From Phoenix dactylifera (taxonomy: Eukaryota; Streptophyta; Magnoliopsida; Arecales; Arecaceae): a DNA stretch of 64,000 bases. The notes beneath the pieces are model-generated. The model had not been told where the DNA came from. It searched no databases and worked only from the letters and a program-made list of their open reading frames with translations. How positions within the stretch are numbered: the stretch's first letter is position 1; the number at the start of each line of letters is the position of its first letter. Positions 20,752 through 31,050 of this stretch are shown here, in pieces. The stretch lies in the NCBI RefSeq assembly GCF_009389715.1, contig NC_052402.1, positions 17,555,147-17,619,146 of the forward strand. The letters are read 5' to 3'. Position numbers and translations under genes: made by a program.

Positions 20752-21179
20752 TTTCCGTTTTGTCTAGTCAAGAGTCCTTCTGAATTCGAACTCTGTTTCG
20801 AATGAGTCATGAGTTTTTGTTTCTGTTTTAAGTTGGTTTAGGTTTGGTTTGTTTTATTTTCTAAATCCTGGTTGAATCCCGGTTGGAGTAGGAGTCCTTT
20901 GTTTCGTTTGGGTTAAAGGGTTGGGGTTGTGTAGCCTATAAGGCATCGTTGAAGACCTTGAGGGGGTTTTTTCCGTTCTGTTTTTTTTTCTTCAGCTACC
21001 ATTGAATAAAAACCAAAGAACTCTGTTCTGTTTTCTGAATATCAGCATTCCTGTTTTATGCTCTGTTTTGAGTCAGCAAACAGCGATTGCTTGGGATTCA
21101 AAGCTTCTTCCTCGATTGGAAGTCCTGTTCTTCAGATCCAGCGCTTGTGAATCTCAAACCCACGCTTCCAGCCGCATCA
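20649..21179 (+). repeat. 3' LTR of Gypsy element
   Basis: It starts TGATGTAGAACCGG just after the polypurine tract AAGTGGAGGGGAC and ends GCATCA. The TATA region is shortened (CTATAAGG against CTATATAAG in the 5' LTR). Confidence 0.93.
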
Positions 21180-21184
21180 AATTA

Positions 21185-21713
21185 TAAATCTAGATTGTAG
21201 TAATCTTGTAGTTATGTGTGAAATGCTGATCAATATCATGCCCTAGGCTGTTGCTTCTCTCTATCAAAAGAAAGAAAAACAAAAAGACAACAAAAGAGGA
21301 AATGGTTAGAAAGAAAGAAAACTTGTACTTATAGATTCAGGTTTCTCATCCCTTGGCCTGGCAAGAGTCAAGACATGGTGCAAACTGCATCAATCATGGG
21401 GTGTGGATAGGGTGGATGATGGTGCTCATTTAGATTGTAACCATGAATCTGGGCAATTGCTGAAAAAAATTGAGGGGCCAAACATAGCTCATTGCGCCAT
21501 CATGTGGGTGAAATGGTGCAACTAATTTGAGCCAGACGTGAATGATTTGGCCAATGGGGTAGCAGCCCCATGGTAGCATCACTTCTCACATGATATATAT
21601 AGTTCATGGAACCTGGCCCAATTGGCTTCTTATAGGATTTTGTGGGTAATGTGATCGAATGGGTTACTTTGGGTGGTTTAGCATGGTTAGAATCTACGCT
21701 TAGATAGATCAAG
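21185..21713 (+). other. Displaced 3' flank of the WAT1-like gene, no gene
   Basis: This sequence would follow the transporter stop codon directly if the Gypsy element were removed, so it probably held the original 3' UTR and poly(A) signal. No ORF of note is seen. Confidence 0.5.
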
Positions 21714-21850
21714 TGTAACAATCCAGAACTTCACGCAAAAAGACTAGTCGGAAAGTATTATTTGAGCTTCTTAGTCCTGTATAAGTATCCAAGATCTTCT
21801 CTGCAAATAATCGATGTAAGACTAAACACATATCCACACATGTCTTCGCA
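21714..21850. mobile_element. Solo LTR of a TRIM-type element
   Basis: A 137-bp segment starting TGTAACAATCCAGAAC and ending CTTCGCA matches both 137-bp LTRs of the TRIM at 41,578-42,006 in length and layout. Shared words are AAAAAGRCTAGTY, TATAAGTATCCAAGATCT and GACTAAACACA. Flanks TCAAG and CCAAA agree at three of five positions, so a decayed target duplication is possible. Confidence 0.75.
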
Positions 21851-23678
21851 CCAAAAAAAACATTAGTCTTATCACGAGACATATTTGCTCCTTTGTTTAT
21901 TAAAAAGAAAACAAAAATCCAACTAAAATATTAATAGAGATATTTATAGTTTATTTTACCGAACTATCTCTTAGTTAAAGAATACTTTTTCATGCTCTCT
22001 CAAGAAAAAAAAAAGAGAATACTTTTATTTTCAAGACAATATTTATGGGAACAATATTATCATCAAGGCAATTTGCAAATCATGACTGAATAAAGAAATA
22101 ATTCGATTCATTAAAATATACAGATCACAAAACTTTTTTCTTTGATATAGCATTCTTTTACCTAAAAGGCAGATATAATAATACAACTGCAAAAACAATC
22201 TGAATCTCGAAAACAATCCAAGCTAAAGCTCTATAAAGTAGGCCCTAATAGTCTAAAGGTCCTCTTGTCCTACGTCTTTCTTGATTCTTCCACTCACCTT
22301 CTCTCTAAAGCCCAAGACATTCTTCAGATCAAGTGCCACGGCGATCTTAATAAGATCCTTAGAATATAAGTAGAAGGAAGCATCAAAAAAGAGAGAGAAT
22401 TTTATCTTTCCAGCCACCAGCATCCACCTTCCATGAAGATCCCTTGTGATCACACAGGGCCATTCTCACTCCTTAGCTAAAGCTATGGCATTCATATTTG
22501 TGCCTGCCTTCCACCTGCCTCTCAAAAGTTAAAAAACAAAACAAAAAAAAAAGGTTCATATGAATCAATAAAAATTGTAAAAAAAGAGGAGCCAAGTTTT
22601 ATAAGAAACTATAGAAAAATCGGAAGTGCAAAAAAGAGTATCTTTCTATTCTTCATTTTTTAAATCCTGTAAATCCTCATATACGGGTGCTAATGAAACA
22701 GAATTCTCCAATGTTGCTATCCCTTTTCTTGAACTCTAGAACTTGGGATGACTTATGCCTCTTTGCGGTATTTTAAAGGGAGATTAGTCCAATTCATACC
22801 CATTTTAGGCTTTCGTACCAACAACTTTAACGAGAGTTTACAAGATACCATCCACTCTAGGGAAGATCCTACAGGATCTAAGAAGAAATTCATGACATGA
22901 GGAGACAAAATCTCATAGAAGCTTAGCTTGACTTCAATGTCTATCCAACGAGGTTAGCCAAAGAGGGATGCTAGGCTGATTATGGCGAAAGAACGGAGGG
23001 AAGGCACGGCAAGAGATTAGGAGTTGACAATATGGCTTGGGGTTGAGTGATGGGTTAGGATTCTTTCATGGGATGAAAGAGTGATAAGGGGAAGAAAATA
23101 GTTGCCATGAATTTGAGAAAAAGACCTAGAAATGAGATTGAATGATGGCTAACGACAAAAATGGAGAGCTTTTTGGGTTAACAAGCATGGAGTAAATACT
23201 GGCAACATTTCTCTTTAGTTATCTGCTAGAACCCAGAGTCGGGTCCTTCTCTTTAGTCATCCGCTACTGGTATCAGTTCTCTCTAGTTATCGTGCACACT
23301 ACCGTCTGCGGTCCACTCCTCCCCGGCTCATCACCAACGACCACCATCTCTTCTTCTCGACCACGAAGCTGGGAATGAGCATTAAGTGAGGGAAGAGAGA
23401 GTGGGGATGGGGCGAACGGAGGTGGAAGGGAGACGAGCTAGAGAGAGACGAAGCGAGTGCATGGCCCAAGAGTTTATCTATGTACCCGGTAATTTGAGAG
23501 CTGTATATCAGATTTTATAATTTAGAAATGGAAGCAAGAAATCAAGTATTTAGAGAGAAATATGTCTATGTGCATTTGTTTAGTTTAATTTAAAATATTA
23601 TAGAAAATTATATAGAGGTATTTTATTCAATTACACTAAAAGCAACCACACTCTTGCATTATTTGTTTTTTTTAAGGT
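21851..23678. other. Intergenic region without supported gene
   Basis: AT-rich non-coding DNA. A 66-codon open frame on the minus strand at 22,253-22,453 has no recognised family. 22,960-23,480 has moderate GC content with purine-rich patches and may be old repeat sequence. I see nothing else. Confidence 0.5.
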
Positions 23679-24040
23679 ATAATGACTATTCACATTACTT
23701 GCAACCAGCAGAATCAAAAACAAAAAGATAGCTCAACATCGGACGAACGATTCCTGATCCGTTCAAAGGACCTCTTCTGTGAGTTGGGCAGCATAAGTGG
23801 CAACCTGGTCGATAACTCTGTTTGCTTTTCAGTAACGATCCTCCACCCTCCACCATAATGGCTATTCATATTACCCTAACATAGGTGCAACCAGCAGAAT
23901 CAAAAATAAAAAGATAACTCAACATCGGAGGAACGACCCCTGGCCCGTTTAGAAAACTTCTTCTGTGAGTTGGGCAGCATAAGTGGCAGCCTGGCCGATA
24001 ACTCTGATTGCTTTTAAGCTGCAGTCCTCCGCCTTCCACC
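23679..24040. repeat. Two-copy tandem duplication directly upstream of the PPR gene
   Basis: 23,679-23,854 and 23,855-24,040 are similar over their length (GCAACCAGCAGAATCAAAAA, CTTCTGTGAGTTGGGCAGC, GATAACTCTG...), the second with a 10-bp insertion. It probably contains promoter and 5' UTR sequence, so the PPR gene has a doubled upstream region. Confidence 0.85.
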
Positions 24041-24111
24041 ATCCGACGTGGAGCAGGGCTGCCATCCCGGTACTATTTGTTTTTAAGAGTACTGTACATC
24101 TGGCGTTGGCT

Positions 24112-25641
24112 ATGGGATGGAGGATCCGGCGACCAATGCCCGCGACTCTTCGAAGAAGAACCCTTCCTCCTCTTTCTATCCCAGTCTCTCCTTCTCGCCT
24201 TCGAACTCTCTCCTTCCACCTCCTCTCCCACTCCTCCTCCTCCTCCTCCTCCTCCACCGTCACCGCTGAGCTAACCTCCGGACCCCCCTCCACCGCAGCT
24301 GCCCTCAACCCCGTCCTCTCCGCCCTTTCGAAAGCCCGCCGGTTCGAAGCTGCCCTCTCCCTCTACCACTCCTCGCTGCACTCGGGCCTGAAGCCCGACT
24401 TCACCACCCTTCACATCGTCCTCGACTGCTACTGTGCGACCCGCCGCACCGGCCTTGCGTTCAAGGTGTTCGACCAAATTATCTCCCTCGGTTACAATCC
24501 AAACTGTGTCACCTTCACTTCACTCATCAAGGGATTCTGCCGTGAAAGAAAGATTTCTGAAGCTTTAAGGGTTTTTCATGACATGAAGGAGAGGGGGCCG
24601 AGCCCGAATTGCTTCACCTACGCTATTCTCATTGGTTCCGTGTGCGGCGAATCGAATCCCGAACTGGGCTTGAGTTTGATTCGTGACATGTTGGTGTCAA
24701 GATTGGAACCGAATCCTTTCACTTATAATTTAGTTTTTGGAAGTCTGTGTAAGATAGGGAAAATTGAAGGAGCGAAGAATCTTTACGGCAGGATGACAAA
24801 GTTGGGAGTAGTGGGTAATGTGGTCTCGTATACTAGTTTTATAGTTGCATTGTGCCGGGAGAGGAATTTGGTGGAAGCGAAGATGGCTTTTTCTGAGATG
24901 CTGGAGAAGGACGTATCTCCGGATGTTGTGACATACAATACTCTAATTCATGGCTTCTGTGAGAACGGGCAGTTCGAAGATGCCTTAAAAATGGTAACTG
25001 AGATGATAGGGCATGGGATCGACCCGGACATGATCACCTACACAACGGTCATTAAAGGGCTCTGCAAGGAGAGGAGAGTGAAAGAGGCATTGGAACTTAT
25101 AGATGTGATGAATCATCAAGGGCTCCATCCTGACAAGTTCACGTATAGTATTCTATTCGATGGGTTGTGTAAAGATGGGAGATTGGATGATGCGGTCCGG
25201 CTCTTCAATCATATGAAAGGGAGTGAATTTGGAGATGATATTGTTTGTTACAATACTTTGATTGATGGGTTCTGCAAAATGGGGGATATGGAAGGAGCTT
25301 ATAGGCTTTTTGAGGAGATATCTGAGAAAGGGCTAAAGCGTGGAGTGGTCACATACAACACCTTGATGGATGGGTACTGTAAAATTGGAAAAAGTGAGGT
25401 TGCACGAGAGCTATTATGTGACATGGAAAGATCTGGTCTTGGACCGGATGTAGTCACTTACACTACATTGATATGTGGTTATTGCAAGGAAGGGAATCTT
25501 GAGCAGGCTGCGCATTTGCTCGATGAGATGATCTGTAGAGGACTCGAACCTGATGGTATCACATATAGAGTACTTGCAGATGGAATTCGTAGGAAGGGGG
25601 TCTTCCAAGAGGCAGAGAGTTTGCTGTGCCGTTCAAAATGA
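24112..25641 (+). CDS. P-class pentatricopeptide repeat (PPR) protein
   Basis: Single open exon. The first ATG is 24112; the frame is open further upstream but only with non-ATG codons. The product is 509 aa. Residues 1-60 are rich in Arg, Ser and Pro with few acidic residues, which fits a mitochondrial or plastid transit peptide. Twelve consecutive 35-residue PPR motifs follow at about 62-481 (for example VVTYNTLIHGFCENGQFEDA), then a partial thirteenth at 482-509. There is no E, E+ or DYW domain, so it belongs to the P class, which binds organelle RNA for stability, splicing or translation. Using residues 5 and 35 of each motif, the pairs are ND, HN, TN, AN, NN, TD, ND, TD, SD, NG, ND, TD. 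The target is unknown. Confidence 0.95.
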   Translation: MGWRIRRPMPATLRRRTLPPLSIPVSPSRLRTLSFHLLSHSSSSSSSSTVTAELTSGPPSTAAALNPVLSALSKARRFEAALSLYHSSLHSGLKPDFTTLHIVLDCYCATRRTGLAFKVFDQIISLGYNPNCVTFTSLIKGFCRERKISEALRVFHDMKERGPSPNCFTYAILIGSVCGESNPELGLSLIRDMLVSRLEPNPFTYNLVFGSLCKIGKIEGAKNLYGRMTKLGVVGNVVSYTSFIVALCRERNLVEAKMAFSEMLEKDVSPDVVTYNTLIHGFCENGQFEDALKMVTEMIGHGIDPDMITYTTVIKGLCKERRVKEALELIDVMNHQGLHPDKFTYSILFDGLCKDGRLDDAVRLFNHMKGSEFGDDIVCYNTLIDGFCKMGDMEGAYRLFEEISEKGLKRGVVTYNTLMDGYCKIGKSEVARELLCDMERSGLGPDVVTYTTLICGYCKEGNLEQAAHLLDEMICRGLEPDGITYRVLADGIRRKGVFQEAESLLCRSK

Positions 25642-28600
25642 GATGAGGAAGAATTCTATAGTGCAACATACTCCTAAATTCTTAATGGATATTTGTTGCT
25701 AATGTCCGACCACAAGAAGCCAAAGGTATCATCAAAAGGAGGATGAAATGGGGATTGTCGGAATGTAGCAATCTTCCCCATGCTGGATTAATGGGGTTTT
25801 GCATCAAAGGTGGGATTAAGGACGACATCCATGTACTACATGGAACTCTTGCAAATAGCAAAGTTATATTATGCTTATGGCTTCACTTTCTCTAAATCTT
25901 TTTTCTTGGTTTGACCAGAATGATAAGAACAATGAATAACATCTGGAAGACACAGGAAAAGATGGATAATGACTTTGTCATGAGCACATGGGTGTTATGC
26001 AGTAGCATTCCCATGTATCAGCTAGCTGACTGGGATAATAATCATTTGATGCAAGAAACTTGATTGCTCGTGTTCAGGTAAATTATCTTCTTGTGGATAT
26101 GCAATTCTTTTGGTATCCTATGCTTGTTTTAGAATCTTAGAATGAAGGCACCAATACTAATGAAGGATTGCATCTACTTGAGAAGAATCTATATCATAGA
26201 GCATCGTTTTTTATATAGTTTGACATAGTTATCAGATGCTTTTCCAGCAACTTCTCTTCTTCGAACTGTTTGTTGGACAACGATTCCTGCTTTGGGGTTA
26301 TCACTGCTGAAATCTCCAGAAGAGCAGTCTGACACTTTCAATAATCTTTTCATCTGATGATGTGTTTATGATGCGGGTGTTTTATCAAAGCTATTAGGAT
26401 TTAAGACTGCTTAAGTTACATGATCTTGAAATCGGACAGGTCATATTTTTATTATCTCAATTATGTTATGTTTTTCTGTAGTACCATCAAGATGATGTTT
26501 TCTTATGGTGCTGGAATTCTGATGTTATGATACCATCACAATTTCATTTGAATACGGAATTGCTGAGGATTAACAAGAATCATGATGTTTTGGACATAGT
26601 TCGGACAAGTTCATTTTGTCTTAGAGGTATCTGATGCAAGACAAAATATCTGAATTTTATGTATTGAATGCCATATCCTCTTAGTCATTGCTTTTCATCC
26701 AACCTATATTGCATATGTTAATACCGCCGCATGATGTGCCAATCTTTTTCTTTTTTGAGATTGACTGTTTATTCCTCGTGTTGGATATCCGAATGAAGCT
26801 GATGGAAAAGCACTGCTTTAGTGCAGACATAAAAAACTAATCCACGTGGTTTGTTTCATTGATATTAAATGAAAACTTTACAGTACTAACACTTTATCTT
26901 TGTGATCTCTAGACTGATGGACAATTACTACTAGTTGGCAACAATAACTTGCTGCCAAACTGATGTATCATTTATTGTTGTCATTCTCGGACTCTTGTTA
27001 GCTCCCAAAAACTTGGTTATTAAGGTTTGTATTGTTGCATGCAGGATTATATGGTTCGATTCCAACAGTAGCGGAGTGTACAGGATGTAGGGCATAATCA
27101 AAGGTCGCAGATCCATTGTTTCTAACGTCTGGGTGATAGAATATGAACTGCTGCAACTGAACCTCATGGATTCATCATGTCTAGAGTCTTCACTTTCAGA
27201 TCACGATGAAGCTGTCTGAAAGCATCTCCAGTGTAACCTTTGAAGATGATAAAATCAGATACTCTCAACAAGTTTTAATCGCTGTCCCGGGCACTGTTTT
27301 TATTGTAGTGAGAAATCTTGGTTTCGATGTGGCATTTTGGGATGATTTTTTTTTTTTTTTTGAATACCAAGATGCATATCTTTAAGGACAATATTTTCTA
27401 TATGTTGCTATGGTCAGAAGCCACATAAAATCACTAGGTCAGTGAACAAAGCAGCCTAACCAAAGTACAGATTATACTAACAGGGAATACCCTGGCTGTT
27501 TCAAGTGGATAGAGGCCCTCAACCTAAACAGTTTCAAATGTTTCAAACTCTCTAATTGTCCAACCACAAGACAGGCAACACCCAAAAGCAATATGAGAGA
27601 AATGATCAGCACAAAACAAACGGATCCTTCAATGAACGGCCACCTGTCAGACTCCACCCTCCCATTTTTTAGCCCCTCTGTTTTGATTAAATATGGGATC
27701 ATTAGGCAGACTAGCCCTGGATTTCTAACTTGCTTTCGAAGGCAGTAGATGTTTAAGAGAATTATACCCAAGGGTCTATCAATCTTATGAAGAGAACATG
27801 CAAATATGATCAATAGTTGGTGACTTAATAATGACGATAATGAGGTGAATTTGAGCAGCAACTTTCAAAACGGGTCTAAAGTGGGGCAGGACACAGCTTG
27901 AGAAAGTTGGATTTCTATTTCATGGCGGATGTCCTCAGTTTGTGATGTTCCTTGGTTTGCATCTTCCACACGAAAGAATGATTGGTCTTCTTTCACTACC
28001 ATTCTCCTTCTTCATCCACTGCACAGATCTCCAAGCAACTATCATGCGATCCAATGACAGGTTCATGCGAAGGAAGGTGAGTCCTCCTTTCGCACGAAAG
28101 ATACAACCCCATCCCATATAGAATAGATGGATCGATTGTTGTCACAGAAGTGGAAATGTTGCTTCCAAGAGAGGGGAATTTTCTTGGGAGTTCTTTTCCT
28201 AGCTTGAGGGCAAAGAAAGAAACTAGTGCGACATTCTCCTCATCAGAGCATAAATGCTCACAGAACTTTCGTAGCTTCAGAAAGCTGCAACTAGATGGGC
28301 CCAATATTGCTGATAAATTAGCGTGAGATTAGAAAGCTGGCAACTTCTATCTGAAAAGAGAGTAGAAAACTTTTAGTATATGAAAGTCAGCGTTATGTCC
28401 AAATTGGTAAGGACGGGCTAAGCCAAAAATATTTTGCCCAACCCAATTTATACCTCTAGGCCTCAATGGGTCCCGACTTCACCAGAATTGTATAATTCCA
28501 GGAACAATAATTGCTAACTTGGCTCGTGCTTTGAAGTTCTGCATGCCAAATCTCAAGCTGACACTTTTCCATTTAAGTTTTTAGAGAGAAAAAATTTTGA

Positions 28601-29119
28601 ACTAATGTTCAGAAAAGAGTCTATTTTATACCATCCGGGCCTTAACTCAGCATTTGGTACCTTGCTTCGTACTCTTTGGAAGAGGTCGTGAGTTCAAGGT
28701 GTGGTATATAATACTTTTTTACTTTTTTTTTGAGGAATAAAATTATTTGTGGTATATAAATTCAAGGTCGAGTTCAAGGTGTTCCAAGTGTATTGTGTTC
28801 GAGTCCAACACTTCAAAGCCTACTATTAGGCTAAAAGAAGAAATCCGGGCCAAACTCCAGCGCCAGTTGAACCCAACCAAGTCTAGCCCGGTGAAACTCT
28901 GGGTGCACAGTTTGTTGTATGACCCCATAACCTTAATTTACAAGACATGAATATTCTGAAGGCTGGAAGCAAAGAATCACTTCAAGGAAGCTATGCCACA
29001 GAAAAGTAGACGCACAAGTGCTAGATGGCCCTCAACAGATAAGCCCATATACTTTTCTCCAGGTGCTAAGATATCCGAACAAAGAGTTAAAGGTCAGACT
29101 TGGGGTTGCAAGGAGGACC
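25642..29119. other. PPR 3' flank and intergenic region
   Basis: 25,642-27,330 probably contains the PPR 3' UTR and is otherwise non-coding. Open frames on the minus strand at 27,472-27,861 (129 codons, one hydrophobic stretch) and 27,996-28,304 (102 codons) match no family I recognise, lack support from neighbouring exons and may be chance. Poly(T) runs at 27,347-27,360 and 28,719-28,731 could be tails of old minus-strand retroinsertions. Confidence 0.45.
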
Positions 29120-29127
29120 TATAAATA
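29120..29127 (+). promoter_or_regulatory. TATA box of the early nodulin-like gene
   Basis: TATAAATA lies 94 nt upstream of the ATG at 29,221, a normal distance for a plant core promoter with a short leader. Confidence 0.75.
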
Positions 29128-29220
29128 CCTCGACATTACCACCTACCTTTCAGAGCTCAACCTGAAACTTAGTTGATCATAATCTCATTTTCCCATTACG
29201 TTCCCCTCGGTTTCTCCCTC

Positions 29221-29945
29221 ATGGCAAGCTTCCACTGCTTGGTCCTTCTGTGCTTCGTTCTCCTTGCATCAATGGCTGCTGCAACACAGTTCAAGGTTGG
29301 AGGCTCAAAGGGATGGGCCGTGCCAGAGCCCAATGCTATGTCATTCAACCAATGGGCAGAAAAAAATCGGTTCCAAATTGGTGACTCACTACGTAAGTTA
29401 ATAAACCAATCAGTCTCAGTTCCTTCTCAAATAGAAGAGAAGACAGTTAAAATCTTTAGCTAATGTATTTTATAGAAAAATTTTAAGCTGATGTTAACAC
29501 AATATTTGCTGATGTTGCAGTTTTTGTCTACCTACCCGACCAGGACTCGGTACTTGTAGTGGATGCGAATGCATACAATAGTTGCGACACATCATCATTC
29601 ATTGATCGGTTCGATGATGGAAACACGGTGTTTACGTTCGCCCGATCAGGTTCCTTCTACTTCATCAGTGGAAGCAAAGAGAACTGCCAAAAGAATGAGA
29701 AGTTAGTGGTTGTGGTCATGGCAAGCCGTAGCAATGGAACAAGCCTAGCACCTTCTCCTTCACCGGTTTCTTCATCATCTCCTCCTGCACCACCACCTTC
29801 AGGGGTGGTAGGAATTGTACCATCATCGGCTCCCGCCGGTCAGGAGTCCACTACTCCCCCTCGACCAAACAGGGCTTCTGTAAAGGCTGTGGGCTTTGTA
29901 AGCACGCTCGGTGCTCTCCTCGTGACATTATATCATGTTTTATAA
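29221..29945 (+). CDS. Early nodulin-like protein (phytocyanin family, GPI-anchored type)
   Basis: Two exons, 29221-29392 and 29521-29945, give 198 aa; the intron is GT-AG (GTAAGT...TTGCAG) in the position usual for phytocyanins. Residues 1-21 form a signal peptide. A plastocyanin-like domain covers about 22-125 (FKVGGSKGWAVP, FQIGDSL, DDGNTVFTF, SGSFYFISG) with the disulfide pair C79 and C113. The copper-binding His residues are absent, as in the ENODL subgroup, so it is not expected to bind copper. Residues 128-172 are Ser/Pro-rich and likely O-glycosylated as an arabinogalactan region, and the last 20 or so residues are hydrophobic, fitting GPI anchoring. Such proteins sit on the outer plasma membrane. 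An in-frame TTG upstream at 29,173 is not a credible start. Confidence 0.93.
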
Positions 29946-31050
29946 GTGCCGTTTGTTGGGGTGAAGGTTTGTGAAATTTATTTATTTGGGTTGAGTGAGA
30001 GATTGTTTTGTTGAGAGTTAAGGTGTGTGAAATTTATTTACTTTGCTTGAGTGAGAGATTGTGGAAGTCAAAAATAAGCATAGTTGGATCATCAGAGATT
30101 ATTCTATTATTTTGTAAATTTTAATTGCTTGGCTTATGCTAGTCTTCACAGTTGTACTAAATAAGATGAAAGTATCGTCCTGCAGGCAGGTCACTTTAGT
30201 TTCAGCCGACGATTAAGGTCCATTGCTGCTTTTGTTCTGTTTTTGTGTCGACAAATCCAAGGAAATTCGACTAGACTTAACTAAGATGTATTATGAAACC
30301 CTTCTATTTTTAAATTTTATCTGCAAAACCTCAAGAGCAAAGATTTATTGAAGATAAAAGAAAGAAAGAAAATACTATCTCCAACACCAATCTCCCTTCG
30401 ATATTTCACTAATTTAGAGTAACAAAAATCAAAAAACAACAGTATCAAAGAGGCCTAATTGGAACAAACACTTATTTCCAAACCTTCCATCTCACTTGGT
30501 TTTACTTTTTCCTGTTTTCTATTTTGAATGTTATCTCAAGCGGCATTAACTAACATAATAAGTGGTAAGAATGTATAGATCCCGAGTCTCATGGTCCCTC
30601 CATCGCAGCAGAGAGAAAATGACAGTTAACTGAAGAAAAATGTTCCAATCAGGAATCCCATTTACTCTCATTTCTACAAGGGCTGCGCCTTTTCATCAAT
30701 GCAAACCTCAGTTCTCAACCCTGCTCTACAACATGCACGTACCTGTGCATGGGCATACACTGCATGCACGCACGCACACACGGTACACCTGCCTGCCCAT
30801 CGGGGAAGCATCGCTCTTGATGCAAATAATGAACTTGTATCTGTCACCTCTGAGGAGAATTCCAGGAGCGATTCTGGGAAAGAATATTTTCTATTTATGC
30901 ATTTGCTAGGTTTCGATTACAGTGGCCAATGCTTCTGTTTTTGTGACAATAAGATTCATCTGCTGAGTAAAAACAATAAAATAGAATTGCTAACAAGGGG
31001 AATGGGCAACATTTTGGCCCCCTCCGCAATCAAAATTGAACCTTTCCCCA
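29946..31050. other. Intergenic region between convergent genes
   Basis: The early nodulin-like gene (plus strand) and the PDIL5-4-like gene (minus strand) converge here, so it holds both 3' UTRs. GTGTGTGAAATTTATTTA-like text occurs twice near 29,970-30,035, a short local duplication. No gene is seen. Confidence 0.6.

Larger units (their letters stand above)
16667..21179 (+). mobile_element. Ty3/Gypsy LTR retrotransposon, defective, in the 3' UTR of the WAT1-like gene
   Basis: 531-bp LTRs (16667-17197 and 20649-21179), each TG...CA, are flanked by a perfect AATTA duplication (16662-16666, 21180-21184). Domain order is protease, reverse transcriptase, RNase H, integrase, which is Ty3/Gypsy order. 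The LTRs differ at about 34 positions (about 6%), so it is clearly older than the Copia element. Gag is largely missing and pol has several stops and frameshifts. It lies in the same orientation as the gene it follows. Confidence 0.95.

Noticed and set aside
23983..24111. Upstream extension of the PPR protein by 43 residues
   Set aside because: The first codon there is GTG, not ATG, and the segment lies in the duplicated upstream unit; 24112 is the first ATG.
27472..28304. Possible minus-strand gene with 129- and 102-codon frames
   Set aside because: No recognisable domain, no consistent splice partners and no start context; I could not support a gene.
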